This document shows, piece after piece, positions 45,171-54,342 of a DNA stretch of 64,000 nucleotides (positions within the stretch are counted from its first letter, which is position 1; each line of letters opens with the position of its first letter). Both the position numbers and the translations under genes were made by a program. The stretch comes from an uncultured Ruminococcus sp. GTDB lineage: Bacteria > Bacillota > Clostridia > Oscillospirales > Ruminococcaceae. The stretch lies in NCBI GenBank assembly GCA_946413815.1, contig CAMKMD010000007.1, forward strand, positions 1 through 64,000, in the 5' to 3' direction. The notes beneath the pieces were generated by a model, which did no database searches, was not told the origin of the DNA, and saw nothing but the letters and a program-made list of their open reading frames with translations.

Positions 45171-47087
45171 TTATTTGATGATACCGGCCTTGTACGCTTC
45201 AAGCAGCTGATGCAGGTCATTTATCCTGTCGAGTATCTCCTCGCCTCTGTCGGTATCCGAAATATTTGCACGGTGTTCCAGCTTTTCCACAAGATGTATG
45301 GTGGGAGTGTTGCCGCTCTCCCCTGCAACAAAGGGCTTGTGCTCGGCAAGATTGAGGCTGTGGGAGTCATATATGAGAGTATAGCCTGCGATACCCGTGG
45401 TTGACTGGTAGGCCTTGGAAATGCCGCCGTCTATTACGAAAAGCTTTCCATCCGCCTTCACGGGACTTTCTCCGTTCTTTATCCTGACCGGCACATGACC
45501 GTTGATGATATGCCCCTTCTGCGGGTCAAGTCCGAAATGCTCAAGCAGGGACATACATACCTCGGCTTTCTCAGAGAAGGTATAGTAGGCGTTGTAGTTC
45601 TCGGTATGCAGAGATCTGTCTGCAAGCAGTCCGCGCTCGAAGAAGGCCATCTTGTCCTTGCCGTAGAGGGGGGACTTGGCACCGCACCAGAGATACCACA
45701 TAAGGTCTCCGGCATACTCCTTCTCCTCCCCCTTGCTGAAATAAGCCTGATTCACCAGCTCACCCAGCTTGTCAAGGAGAGCTTTTCCGGAGTACTTCTG
45801 CCCTCTGATAGTCACGCTCTGAAGCTCGCCCTTTTCATCCATAGGGATGCAGTCGTGGAAAAGAAGGTTGTTGTTGCAGGTCTTGTACATCGCACCCTTG
45901 GCATAGATAAAACGTATATGTCTCTGCAGCTTTTCACTGTGGCGGAAGGATGCCCTCAGCACCTTCATCAGCTCTGCTTCGCCATCAGAAAGCTCCAGAG
46001 GTGAAGCAGTGTCAACAGTCGGGAAGCTCTTGTCAAGGAGCTCATGCTCTCTTCCGTCAATCATGACCTTTCCGTTTATGAAATCAGTCCTGCCGAAGAT
46101 ATCGCGGTCTGTCATCTCCCATTCGGGATGCTTTGCGATGAGCTGTCCCTCGAGCTTCATCTGTATAACGGTTATGGCCTTATGCATCTTGGCGGCAAGC
46201 TTCAGGTCAACCGGATCGTATACGTTGTCATCAAGAGCATTCGGCATATACAGTGCGCAGTCGTCATTCTCATAGGTCTCCGCAGCAAATACCGCAAGAG
46301 CACGTAGATTCAGCCCGTAGCCGTCTTCAAGCACATCGAAGTTGTTATACCTCATTGCTATGCGGATGACATTGGCAATGAGCACCGGGTTGCCTGCCGC
46401 TGCTCCCATCCATGAGATATCATGGTTTCCCCACTGTATATCAACATCGTGCATCTTCATCAGTTCGTCAAGTATCACATCTGCACGGGGGCCTCGGTCG
46501 AAGATATCGCCTATGATATGCAGCTTGTCAATACAGACCGACTGTATCAGCCTGCACAGAGATGTGATGAAGGTCTCTGCAATGCCTGTGCTGATGATTG
46601 CGCTGATTATCTCGTCATAGTAGTAATCCTTGTTCACATCATCGGTAACGTTCAGCAGCTCATCGAGTATGTAGACCATATCCTCGGGGATACGCTTGCG
46701 GATGCGTGAACGGGTATACTTGGCGGAAACTGTCTCACATACAAGAATAAGGCGGTATATGGTAAGTCTCTTCCATTCATCCGAGAGCTCTCCGCTGTTG
46801 GTGAGATTAGCTATCTTCTTCTCGGGATAGTAGATAAGCTCTGCAAGCTCCTCGCGGTCGGCAGCCGATACAGTCTTGCCGAGCACAAGGTCTATCTTTA
46901 TCTTTATCATTCCGGAGGCACTCCTCAGCATATGCAGAAAGGCATCGTATTCACCGTGTATATCGCTGAAAAAGTATTCTGTGCCCTTCGGAAGGCTTCG
47001 TATTGCCGAAAGATTGATTATCTCACTTGCTGCGCTTTCTATCGTGGGGTATTCCTTGGCAAGCAGTCTGAGGTATTTTATATCCAT
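45171..47087 (-). CDS. fbp: Fructose-1,6-bisphosphatase class III
   Basis: FFSDIHGEYDAFLHMLRSASGMIK; IIGDIFDRGPRADVILDELM; WGNHDISWMGAAAGN; INGHVPV. Confidence 0.95.
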   Translation of the reverse strand: MDIKYLRLLAKEYPTIESAASEIINLSAIRSLPKGTEYFFSDIHGEYDAFLHMLRSASGMIKIKIDLVLGKTVSAADREELAELIYYPEKKIANLTNSGELSDEWKRLTIYRLILVCETVSAKYTRSRIRKRIPEDMVYILDELLNVTDDVNKDYYYDEIISAIISTGIAETFITSLCRLIQSVCIDKLHIIGDIFDRGPRADVILDELMKMHDVDIQWGNHDISWMGAAAGNPVLIANVIRIAMRYNNFDVLEDGYGLNLRALAVFAAETYENDDCALYMPNALDDNVYDPVDLKLAAKMHKAITVIQMKLEGQLIAKHPEWEMTDRDIFGRTDFINGKVMIDGREHELLDKSFPTVDTASPLELSDGEAELMKVLRASFRHSEKLQRHIRFIYAKGAMYKTCNNNLLFHDCIPMDEKGELQSVTIRGQKYSGKALLDKLGELVNQAYFSKGEEKEYAGDLMWYLWCGAKSPLYGKDKMAFFERGLLADRSLHTENYNAYYTFSEKAEVCMSLLEHFGLDPQKGHIINGHVPVRIKNGESPVKADGKLFVIDGGISKAYQSTTGIAGYTLIYDSHSLNLAEHKPFVAGESGNTPTIHLVEKLEHRANISDTDRGEEILDRINDLHQLLEAYKAGIIK

Positions 47088-47212
47088 AATATCACTCCGT
47101 TCAGAGATGTTTTTTCTGTGAGGTCATACTGGTATTATACCACATAGGTTCATGTCTGTCAAAGGAAAAGGACGCCGTATCTCAGGCGCCCTTCCTGTCA
47201 TATATCAGTATC

Positions 47213-50200
47213 TCAGATAAACATTGCCTCGTAGCTGTCGACCGGCTTGATGCCGCTTATGTTGATGACACAGATCATCTTGTCGTCGATCCTTCTTGCA
47301 TAGGTGTAGAGAATCTGGACACCTTCGATCCAGCAGATCTCTCTCAGGTATTCATGGCCGCTGAGAGTTACCTTCTTCCTTTCAGTGTAATCCACCTTGA
47401 TGCCATCCGAGGGTTTTGTGCGTTTAAGGTAATCCCTCTCTATATCGAGATATTCCTCCTCAGTGCAGTCAGGATTATCGGGCAGACCGATCTCTGTGTT
47501 AAGAAATGTGACAGTTATATAATCCGTATCTCTGTCCGAGCCCGGATATTTCCAGAACTCAGCATCTGAGAACTGTGAATCGATACGGAGTCTATCCGCT
47601 TCTGTTGAATTGTCAGGAATGTAAACCATACCAACATTTTCGCCGGAAGACGGAGTAAGATAATCGGGTAAGTTCAGCGTGATATCTGCGTACTCGTTAG
47701 TGTATACACATTCTGAGTAACTGCCTTTTTTATAATTAGTACCGACTGTGAGTGGGTCAGCGTCAGCTGATCCTTCGTTCTCTGCCTGCTTGCTTTCAGT
47801 ACCGGCAGCTGTGGCCTCCGTGTTGTCAGCCGTCTTGTCAGAATCCCCGTCTGAGGAAGCGCTGCCGCCAAAGAGTGCTTCATATTCTGAAGCCTTCTTA
47901 TCTGTCATGGTAGTTATCTCAATGATCGCCATAACACTATCATCAATCTTCCTTACATACTTGAATACTGTCTGTACTCCGTGTACACCATCGGTTATCT
48001 CAGCTATCTGTCTCAGATATTCATGACCGCAGAGGCTGACCTTTTCCCTGTCTGAGTACGTCAGATCGAGGCCTTCGAGATTGCTTATCATTATTTCCTT
48101 CCAGTAATCAAGACAGTCCTCCTCGTTTATATCGTCATCATAGGACTCGAGGAGTTTTGTATTCAGGAAGTCGACAGAGATGCCTTCGTCATCGCCCATG
48201 AAATACGCATCACTCAGTAATGAAGTTTCAACAGCCTTTTCTTTCTCATCTGTGATACTGTCAATGTATCCCTGACGCATCATCATATATTCACTTTCAT
48301 CTATAAACTTCAGCTCTCCGGGTATATTTATTACCAGGTCAGCAAAACTGTTGACATACACGCCGTCCTTGAAGAGACCTCTCTGGAAGTCAGTGCCCTC
48401 CATTATAACGTTCTGGTCGATGGCTTTGGCAACATCTGCCTGGGCATCCGGCTCCTTGCGGGGCTTGAAATCAGCGCCGTAGCTCTCTCCGTAGCCGCGC
48501 TCAAGGAAGCATTCGTCTGTGCCTATCTGTTCAAGTGAACCATACCAGTCAGAGGGAAGCTTTCCTGTGAAATCAGCGCAGCCGCAGAGCACATCCGAGA
48601 TACCTTTGCCCTCTGAGCCGGGAAGATAGCACATGACCACGCTGTCCCAGCCTTCATAATCCTTCTCGTCAAGGATAATGTTTCTGCCTGCCACTATACA
48701 GGTAACTGTGGGCTTGCCCAGCTTCTTCGCTTCGATGATAGCATCTGCGTTTCCTTTGAGTCCGAGGTCGCCGCAGAGTTCAAGATCTTCTGTATCACCG
48801 TTCCACTCCGCATAGGCCTGCTCACCTACGCACAGCAGTACAACATCAGCATTTGCTGCTTCGTTCTCGTCTGTGATGACTTCTATACCGTAGTCCTCAG
48901 CATATCTCTCAAAGGCCTCCAGTATGGTTGTGACACCGGGAACGTCCTGTACAGGTGCGGCATTCCAGTCCATTGTCCAGCCGCCGCACTGAACCTGTCC
49001 GTTATCGGCAGCAGGGCCTGTTATGTATATCTTTGTGCCCTCCTTAAAGGGGAGAACTTCCTTATCGTTTTTGAGAAGTACAAGACTTTCCTCTACCAGT
49101 TTCTCAGCCACGGCTCTGTATTTCAGCGAGCCTGTATCCTTCTGTCCGGTAGTGATGTCCTCACACAGCGGATCGTCGAAAAGACCTGCATCCTTCTTGA
49201 CCTTGATGATACGTGTTACAGCATCATTGATACGTTCCTGACTGATATCGCCGCTGTCGACCGCATCCATGATGATATCCTGCGCCTCCTCAAACCGGTC
49301 TGTTTCCATGAGCATATCGATTCCGGCATTGACGCTCTTGATGACCTGTTCTTCATAGGATGATCCGGATATATTCCCTATCGAGCCCCAGTCGCTGACG
49401 ATAAAGCCCTCAAAGCCCATTTCGTCCTTGAGTTTCATGATGTACTCTTTATTCTCATGCATCTTCACGCCGTTGAGAGAGGAGTGGCTTATCATGATGG
49501 TCTGTACACCTGCATCTATCTGCGCCTGATAAACTTTGAGCAGCTCCTCGATCTCAGCATCGGAAAGCTGTGCATCGCCGCGGTCGATGAGCATATCGAT
49601 ATCGCCCTGTTCACCTGTGCCGTATACCACGTTTCCGTCAGCGAAGAAGTGCTTGGCGCAGGCTACAAGTCCGCCGTCGATAAGTCCCTTTGTGTAGGCT
49701 GTGCTGAGCTTTGTAATGGTTTCAAGATCTGAGCCGTAGGACTCGTAAGTCCTTCCCCAGCGCGGGTCAACTGACTGAGCAACACAGGGAGAGAAGTTCC
49801 AGAGCATATGACAAAGCTTTGCCTCGTCTGCGGTGATCAGTCCCACCTGATAGGCAAGATCCTCGTCATTGGCAGCACCCTGTCCGATGTTGTGCGGGAA
49901 GTATACGGCGTCCTTGCAGTAGTTGACGCCGTGAACATCATCCTGCCCGTAAATGTAGGGTATTCCGGATTCAGACTCTATGGCTGCCTGCTGGAAGCCG
50001 TCAACGGTCTCACGCCATTCAGCAGCGCCGATGCAGCCCATAGTGGAGAGAATGCTGCCGTAGTCGTTTGCCTTCATATCGTCTTCCGAGACATTGTAGA
50101 CGGCAGGCTGTACCATCTGGGCAGTCTTCTGCTCGAGTGTCATACCGGCGACGATCTCTTCCGGTGACATGGATGCATACTTCTGATACTTGTATTCGTA

Positions 50201-50338
50201 TTCCTCCGTGGTATCCTCAGTTGCCGCTTCTGTTACTGGTTCGCCGTTTCCGGAAGTGTTCTTTTCTGGCTTTGCAGAACAGGCTGCCATTGATGCAAGC
50301 ATAGACAGTGAAATGATTAATGCGATAGTTTTTTTCAT
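47213..50338 (-). CDS. Glycoside hydrolase family 3 lipoprotein (beta-glucosidase-like) with duplicated C-terminal domain
   Basis: Lipobox MAACS; GH3 motifs YGQDDVHGVNY, ACAKHFFADG, GFIVSDWGSIGNI; RBS aggggg; ATG 50338 (track opens at 50380). Confidence 0.93.
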   Translation of the reverse strand: MKKTIALIISLSMLASMAACSAKPEKNTSGNGEPVTEAATEDTTEEYEYKYQKYASMSPEEIVAGMTLEQKTAQMVQPAVYNVSEDDMKANDYGSILSTMGCIGAAEWRETVDGFQQAAIESESGIPYIYGQDDVHGVNYCKDAVYFPHNIGQGAANDEDLAYQVGLITADEAKLCHMLWNFSPCVAQSVDPRWGRTYESYGSDLETITKLSTAYTKGLIDGGLVACAKHFFADGNVVYGTGEQGDIDMLIDRGDAQLSDAEIEELLKVYQAQIDAGVQTIMISHSSLNGVKMHENKEYIMKLKDEMGFEGFIVSDWGSIGNISGSSYEEQVIKSVNAGIDMLMETDRFEEAQDIIMDAVDSGDISQERINDAVTRIIKVKKDAGLFDDPLCEDITTGQKDTGSLKYRAVAEKLVEESLVLLKNDKEVLPFKEGTKIYITGPAADNGQVQCGGWTMDWNAAPVQDVPGVTTILEAFERYAEDYGIEVITDENEAANADVVLLCVGEQAYAEWNGDTEDLELCGDLGLKGNADAIIEAKKLGKPTVTCIVAGRNIILDEKDYEGWDSVVMCYLPGSEGKGISDVLCGCADFTGKLPSDWYGSLEQIGTDECFLERGYGESYGADFKPRKEPDAQADVAKAIDQNVIMEGTDFQRGLFKDGVYVNSFADLVINIPGELKFIDESEYMMMRQGYIDSITDEKEKAVETSLLSDAYFMGDDEGISVDFLNTKLLESYDDDINEEDCLDYWKEIMISNLEGLDLTYSDREKVSLCGHEYLRQIAEITDGVHGVQTVFKYVRKIDDSVMAIIEITTMTDKKASEYEALFGGSASSDGDSDKTADNTEATAAGTESKQAENEGSADADPLTVGTNYKKGSYSECVYTNEYADITLNLPDYLTPSSGENVGMVYIPDNSTEADRLRIDSQFSDAEFWKYPGSDRDTDYITVTFLNTEIGLPDNPDCTEEEYLDIERDYLKRTKPSDGIKVDYTERKKVTLSGHEYLREICWIEGVQILYTYARRIDDKMICVINISGIKPVDSYEAMFI

Positions 50339-50390
50339 TGTGTTCCCCCTTTCAGGACGTAAACAGTTTTTAACGGTCATTGTGCGTTGA

Positions 50391-50460
50391 ACAATACGTT
50401 ACTAATAATAAGCATTATACCACATCTTTTTACTAAATGCAAGTATGGCTTACGTATTGT
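50391..50460. promoter_or_regulatory. Inverted pair of 9-bp sites ACAATACGT/ACGTATTGT flanking the GH3 promoter and overlapping the MutS-like promoter
   Basis: ACAATACGT 50391-50399; ACGTATTGT 50452-50460; minus-strand TTGCAT-N17-TATAAT (50442..50414); plus-strand TTGTAA-N17-TATAAT (50457..50485). Confidence 0.55.
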
Positions 50461-50550
50461 AATCATTTCTTGATTGTGATATAATAAGAAAAATGTATGG
50501 TCAGCACCATATCAGCTATACCTATCAATGTTTTAAAGGGAAATGATACT

Positions 50551-52197
50551 ATGATAATCGTTATAATCTCAGCAGCAGTCATACTTCTTATGATAATTCT
50601 CACCGCAGTGTCAGCACACCGGAATTCAGTACGTACAGACAAGCATATGCGCAGCTCCTACGGAAGCATCAGGGAGTACGACAGTTTTCTTGAAGACCGT
50701 ATGAACGAAGTGGCTGCTCTCTTCCAACATGACAGCAAGGACATACCGGCTGACTGCCTCGTTGACGACATAACCTGGAACGACCTTGACATGGATACCA
50801 TATTCGCCCTTGCCAACCATACGGATTCCTTTGCCGGAGAACAGTGCCTTTACTCAGATCTGCGCATACTCTCCCGTGACAAGGATACAATGAACAGCCG
50901 GGAAAAGCTCACGCAGTTCTACGACGGTAATGAAGAAAAGCGCAACGCCGTCAGACGCATCCTTCTCCGTCTCGGTAAGCCTATCGCAAGCTATGACATA
51001 TCCTCTCTCTCCGATACCATAGAAGATATGCGTATGCCGGGCAGCAGGCTCTTTCCTGTACGGACTGCTGCTCTGCTGCTGACTCTGGCAGGCGGGCTGC
51101 TTCTGAAAAGCACTGTCCTCAGCAGCATATGTCTGGTAATATACCTCTTCAACCTTGTACAGCATCTGCGTATCAGCTCACAGTTTGAAACAAGGATGAA
51201 CACGGTCTCTGCCATGGGAAATGTTATCGGTGCAGCCACTGAGATATCAGGTATAATACCGGAGCACAGTGAAGGCATCAGCGCTGAGCTTGGTGAGTTC
51301 AGAAAAACGGCTTCATGGGCTGCCGGTATGATGCGTCTGTCTGGCATGATGTCAAATGATGATATGAGCAATCTGTTTTTCTCTTACATATTAGGCCCCC
51401 TGCTTCTTGACTTCATTGCCTATGACCGCTTCATTTCCGTGATCGCAGGAAAAAAGGAGCAGTTCATGAAGGTCTTCCGTTTTGTGGGAGAGAATGACTG
51501 CGCTATAGCTATAGCATCCTACCGCCGCAGTCTTGAGCATTACTGCATCCCTGTTACAGGGCCTCTCGGCTTCAGCGGTCTCACTCATCCGGCTATATCC
51601 GGAGCAGTGCCGAACGATCTTGAAGTGCACCGCAATATCATACTCACAGGCTCGAACGCCTCCGGCAAATCTACCTTCATAAAGGCAGTTACTATCAACA
51701 TAATACTTGCCCGCACCATATGCACCTGCACTGCCGATGCTGCATCCGTACCGGAGTGCGGAGTCGCTACCTCAATGGCAGTAAGGGACGACATTCTCTC
51801 GGGTGAGAGCTACTATATCAGAGAGATACGCTATATCAAGCGCATGGCTGACCTCTGTGCAAATGACAGGCTTATTTTCCTTGCCATCGACGAGATACTC
51901 CGCGGCACCAATACCCGTGAGCGCATCGCCGCATCAAAGGCAGTGCTCAGGTACTTTGCCGGCAGAAAGTGCATCCTCATGGCCGCCACTCATGACATTG
52001 AACTCGCCTATGCACTTGACGGTGAATTTGACAACTTCTACTTTACCGAAACACTGAATGAAGGTGACGTAGTCTTTGATTACACAATCCGCCCCGGCAT
52101 CAGCACAACAAGCAACGCCATAAGACTTCTCGGAGCAGTCGGCTTTCCGGAGGAAATAATCACGGAAGCGCTGAAGGAGCTTGAAGAACAAGCATGA
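50551..52197 (+). CDS. MutS-family ATPase-like protein with N-terminal membrane segments
   Basis: LTGSNASGKSTFIKAV Walker A; FLAIDEILRGTNTRERIAASKAVL; ILMAATHDIELAYAL; N-terminal TM IIVIISAAVILLMIILTAV. Confidence 0.88.
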   Translation: MIIVIISAAVILLMIILTAVSAHRNSVRTDKHMRSSYGSIREYDSFLEDRMNEVAALFQHDSKDIPADCLVDDITWNDLDMDTIFALANHTDSFAGEQCLYSDLRILSRDKDTMNSREKLTQFYDGNEEKRNAVRRILLRLGKPIASYDISSLSDTIEDMRMPGSRLFPVRTAALLLTLAGGLLLKSTVLSSICLVIYLFNLVQHLRISSQFETRMNTVSAMGNVIGAATEISGIIPEHSEGISAELGEFRKTASWAAGMMRLSGMMSNDDMSNLFFSYILGPLLLDFIAYDRFISVIAGKKEQFMKVFRFVGENDCAIAIASYRRSLEHYCIPVTGPLGFSGLTHPAISGAVPNDLEVHRNIILTGSNASGKSTFIKAVTINIILARTICTCTADAASVPECGVATSMAVRDDILSGESYYIREIRYIKRMADLCANDRLIFLAIDEILRGTNTRERIAASKAVLRYFAGRKCILMAATHDIELAYALDGEFDNFYFTETLNEGDVVFDYTIRPGISTTSNAIRLLGAVGFPEEIITEALKELEEQA

Positions 52198-52287
52198 ATC
52201 AGAGCGGAGACGGCCGCCGCCTTTGGATGCGGCGTAGTACTCAACGAGTATCAGCCCTGCGGTAAAGGGCTATGATATATAACAAGT

Positions 52288-52322
52288 GAAGGAGTATGCT
52301 CCCCCGGAGCATACTCCTTCGT
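52288..52322 (+). terminator. Strong terminator-like hairpin
   Basis: GAAGGAGTATGCTCC-ccc-GGAGCATACTCCTTC, 15-bp perfect arms. Confidence 0.75.
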
Positions 52323-52356
52323 TATCTACATCATGGCAGCGACCCCATCCGCCGGC

Positions 52357-53628
52357 TTACTCCTCAAGCTCGCTCAGGTCATAAGCCGCAGTGATCTCGT
52401 TATTCGGCTCACACTCTGCTATACGCCCCCTGATATACTCAGCATCCTCGGGGGGCTCAGCATCCTCGTTGAATCTGAGTTCCTCAACGTTATATTCCTC
52501 GTAGAAGTCGCCGACCTTCAGCTTCGCCTTCAGAATAAATCCGGTCTCGTTGTCAACAGTTAGCACAAGCTCCTGAGTCATACCGTTCATTTCATTCTCT
52601 TTCTCCACAGCCTCCGGTGTTCTTACAGGAGCAGCCTCCGGCGCTCCGTCCTCTGACGGTATACCGCTGTATCTCTCGTCTCCGTATACAGATGTCATAG
52701 CAAGCACTGTGCAGTCTCTTCCAAGGAAGGTCATACCCTCCGTGATATCCGTTATATCAAAAGCATCGAGATCATTCTCTATCAGATATTCCGAATAAAG
52801 GCTGCTGAATATATTAGGATCATCAAATCTGCATTCGCTGCGGTCCATCACCTCGTACTGAGCCGGACGCGGATCACCTGTGTCAGTATACACGCAGATA
52901 TACATATCCTTATACATGAACATCTCGTTTCCCGTCACGCTCTGCGCAAGTTCCTCGATGGTAGTTCCGGATTCATCGAGTATCTCCTGATCAATATCAC
53001 CGTAATACTCCGGTGTGCGAGACCAGTACTTTATAAGAGACTCGTTGTTTGTAAGGCGGTCTCTCTTGACTGTGCCGTGTTCGGTTGAAGCGCCGCTGTT
53101 CACGGTCACAGAGTATTTCAGGTTGATCTTATCATAGGCGTCATAATCCCTTGCCCGGATCTTTGCTATGATCTCTTCCATGGCGTGATGCTTAGCCTCT
53201 TCCTCCATTCTGTCTCTCTCAGCGGCTTCTGATGCCCTGCGCTGTTCCTCTTCTCCTGCTGTCTCAGCGGCAGATTCTGTCTCTTCCCTGAGCACTTCTT
53301 CATCCATAGTCTCCGTCTCTGATGAAGGCTCACCTACCTCAGCACCGGGAGAACCTCCGCCGTTTCTGTAAAGGAGATATCCGCCGCCGGTAACTGCCCC
53401 TGCAACAAGTGCAAAGGCTGCAGCAGCTGAAACTGCCTTCATCCATATCCTCGGACGGTATGCCTCAACCCCCCTTACCTCATCTCCGGATTCAGAGCCT
53501 GTCTCCACACGCCGCTCTATCTCCCTGAAAATGCGGTCACGCTGCTTTTTATCGCCTGTAGGGTATTCCTCGGCTATCCTTGCAGCCTCTTCATCAGTCA
53601 CATGACCGAAAAGCTTTTCATCTTTCAT
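52357..53628 (-). CDS. Putative anti-sigma factor-like membrane protein
   Basis: Single TM VSAAAAFALVAGAVTGGGYLLY after cytosolic N-terminus; overlaps sigma stop by ATGA. Confidence 0.7.
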   Translation of the reverse strand: MKDEKLFGHVTDEEAARIAEEYPTGDKKQRDRIFREIERRVETGSESGDEVRGVEAYRPRIWMKAVSAAAAFALVAGAVTGGGYLLYRNGGGSPGAEVGEPSSETETMDEEVLREETESAAETAGEEEQRRASEAAERDRMEEEAKHHAMEEIIAKIRARDYDAYDKINLKYSVTVNSGASTEHGTVKRDRLTNNESLIKYWSRTPEYYGDIDQEILDESGTTIEELAQSVTGNEMFMYKDMYICVYTDTGDPRPAQYEVMDRSECRFDDPNIFSSLYSEYLIENDLDAFDITDITEGMTFLGRDCTVLAMTSVYGDERYSGIPSEDGAPEAAPVRTPEAVEKENEMNGMTQELVLTVDNETGFILKAKLKVGDFYEEYNVEELRFNEDAEPPEDAEYIRGRIAECEPNNEITAAYDLSELEE

Positions 53629-54188
53629 AACTGTTCCTCCCTGTATAAGTCCCCGAGCAGACCGCGCAGCTTCTTGACAGCCCTTGCACAGCGCATACGC
53701 ACTGTCGCAGGCTTCATGCCCAGCATACGGCCTATCTCTTTTGCGTTTCGCTCATAAAAGAATTTTTGTATGATTATAGCGGAGTCCGGTTCACCGAGTT
53801 CTCTGATCTTCTGAAGCAGCTGTTCCGTCACTGCGGAGTTCTCAGCGTTCCGGTCGATACGCTCATCTGATGGGAACTCTCCGAATTCCTCGCTGTCGAT
53901 GGATACGCTCTTTCCGGCCTTAGCCAGAAGAGATCTCCGCATACTTATGGCCCTGTGCTTGGCAACAGTACCGATAAAAGGCTTTACCGGGCCATTACTG
54001 CCGCCGAGCTTTTTTATAACAGCGGCAAATACATCTATAACACATTCCTCAACATCCTCAGGAGTGCCTGTACCCCTGAGGATATTCACGGAGATCGCAT
54101 AGACATAGCTGTAGTATTCATCAAACAGGGCTCTGTGGCCTTGCGGCGGCGATTTCTGCATCATTGCTAATATTTCTGAGTCGGTCAT
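53625..54188 (-). CDS. ECF-type sigma-70 family RNA polymerase sigma factor
   Basis: FDEYYSYVYAISVNIL...TPEDVEECVIDVFAAV region 2; NAKEIGRMLGMKPATVRMRCARAVKKLR region 4; RBS ggagga. Confidence 0.92.
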   Translation of the reverse strand: MTDSEILAMMQKSPPQGHRALFDEYYSYVYAISVNILRGTGTPEDVEECVIDVFAAVIKKLGGSNGPVKPFIGTVAKHRAISMRRSLLAKAGKSVSIDSEEFGEFPSDERIDRNAENSAVTEQLLQKIRELGEPDSAIIIQKFFYERNAKEIGRMLGMKPATVRMRCARAVKKLRGLLGDLYREEQL

Positions 54189-54285
54189 TGTGCTCCTCCT
54201 TTTCCGGCAGATCTGCTTTCATTATACATATACGCATAATAGACTGCAAGTGCAACAGACAGTGATAATTATTTTCAGAAGATAG

Positions 54286-54325
54286 AAAAAAGATGCAGAA
54301 GCCTTCTGTCCCCTGCATCTTTTTT
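54286..54325. terminator. Bidirectional terminator
   Basis: AAAAAAGATGCAG-N14-CTGCATCTTTTTT. Confidence 0.88.
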
Positions 54326-54342
54326 ACCGGATGAATACTGTT

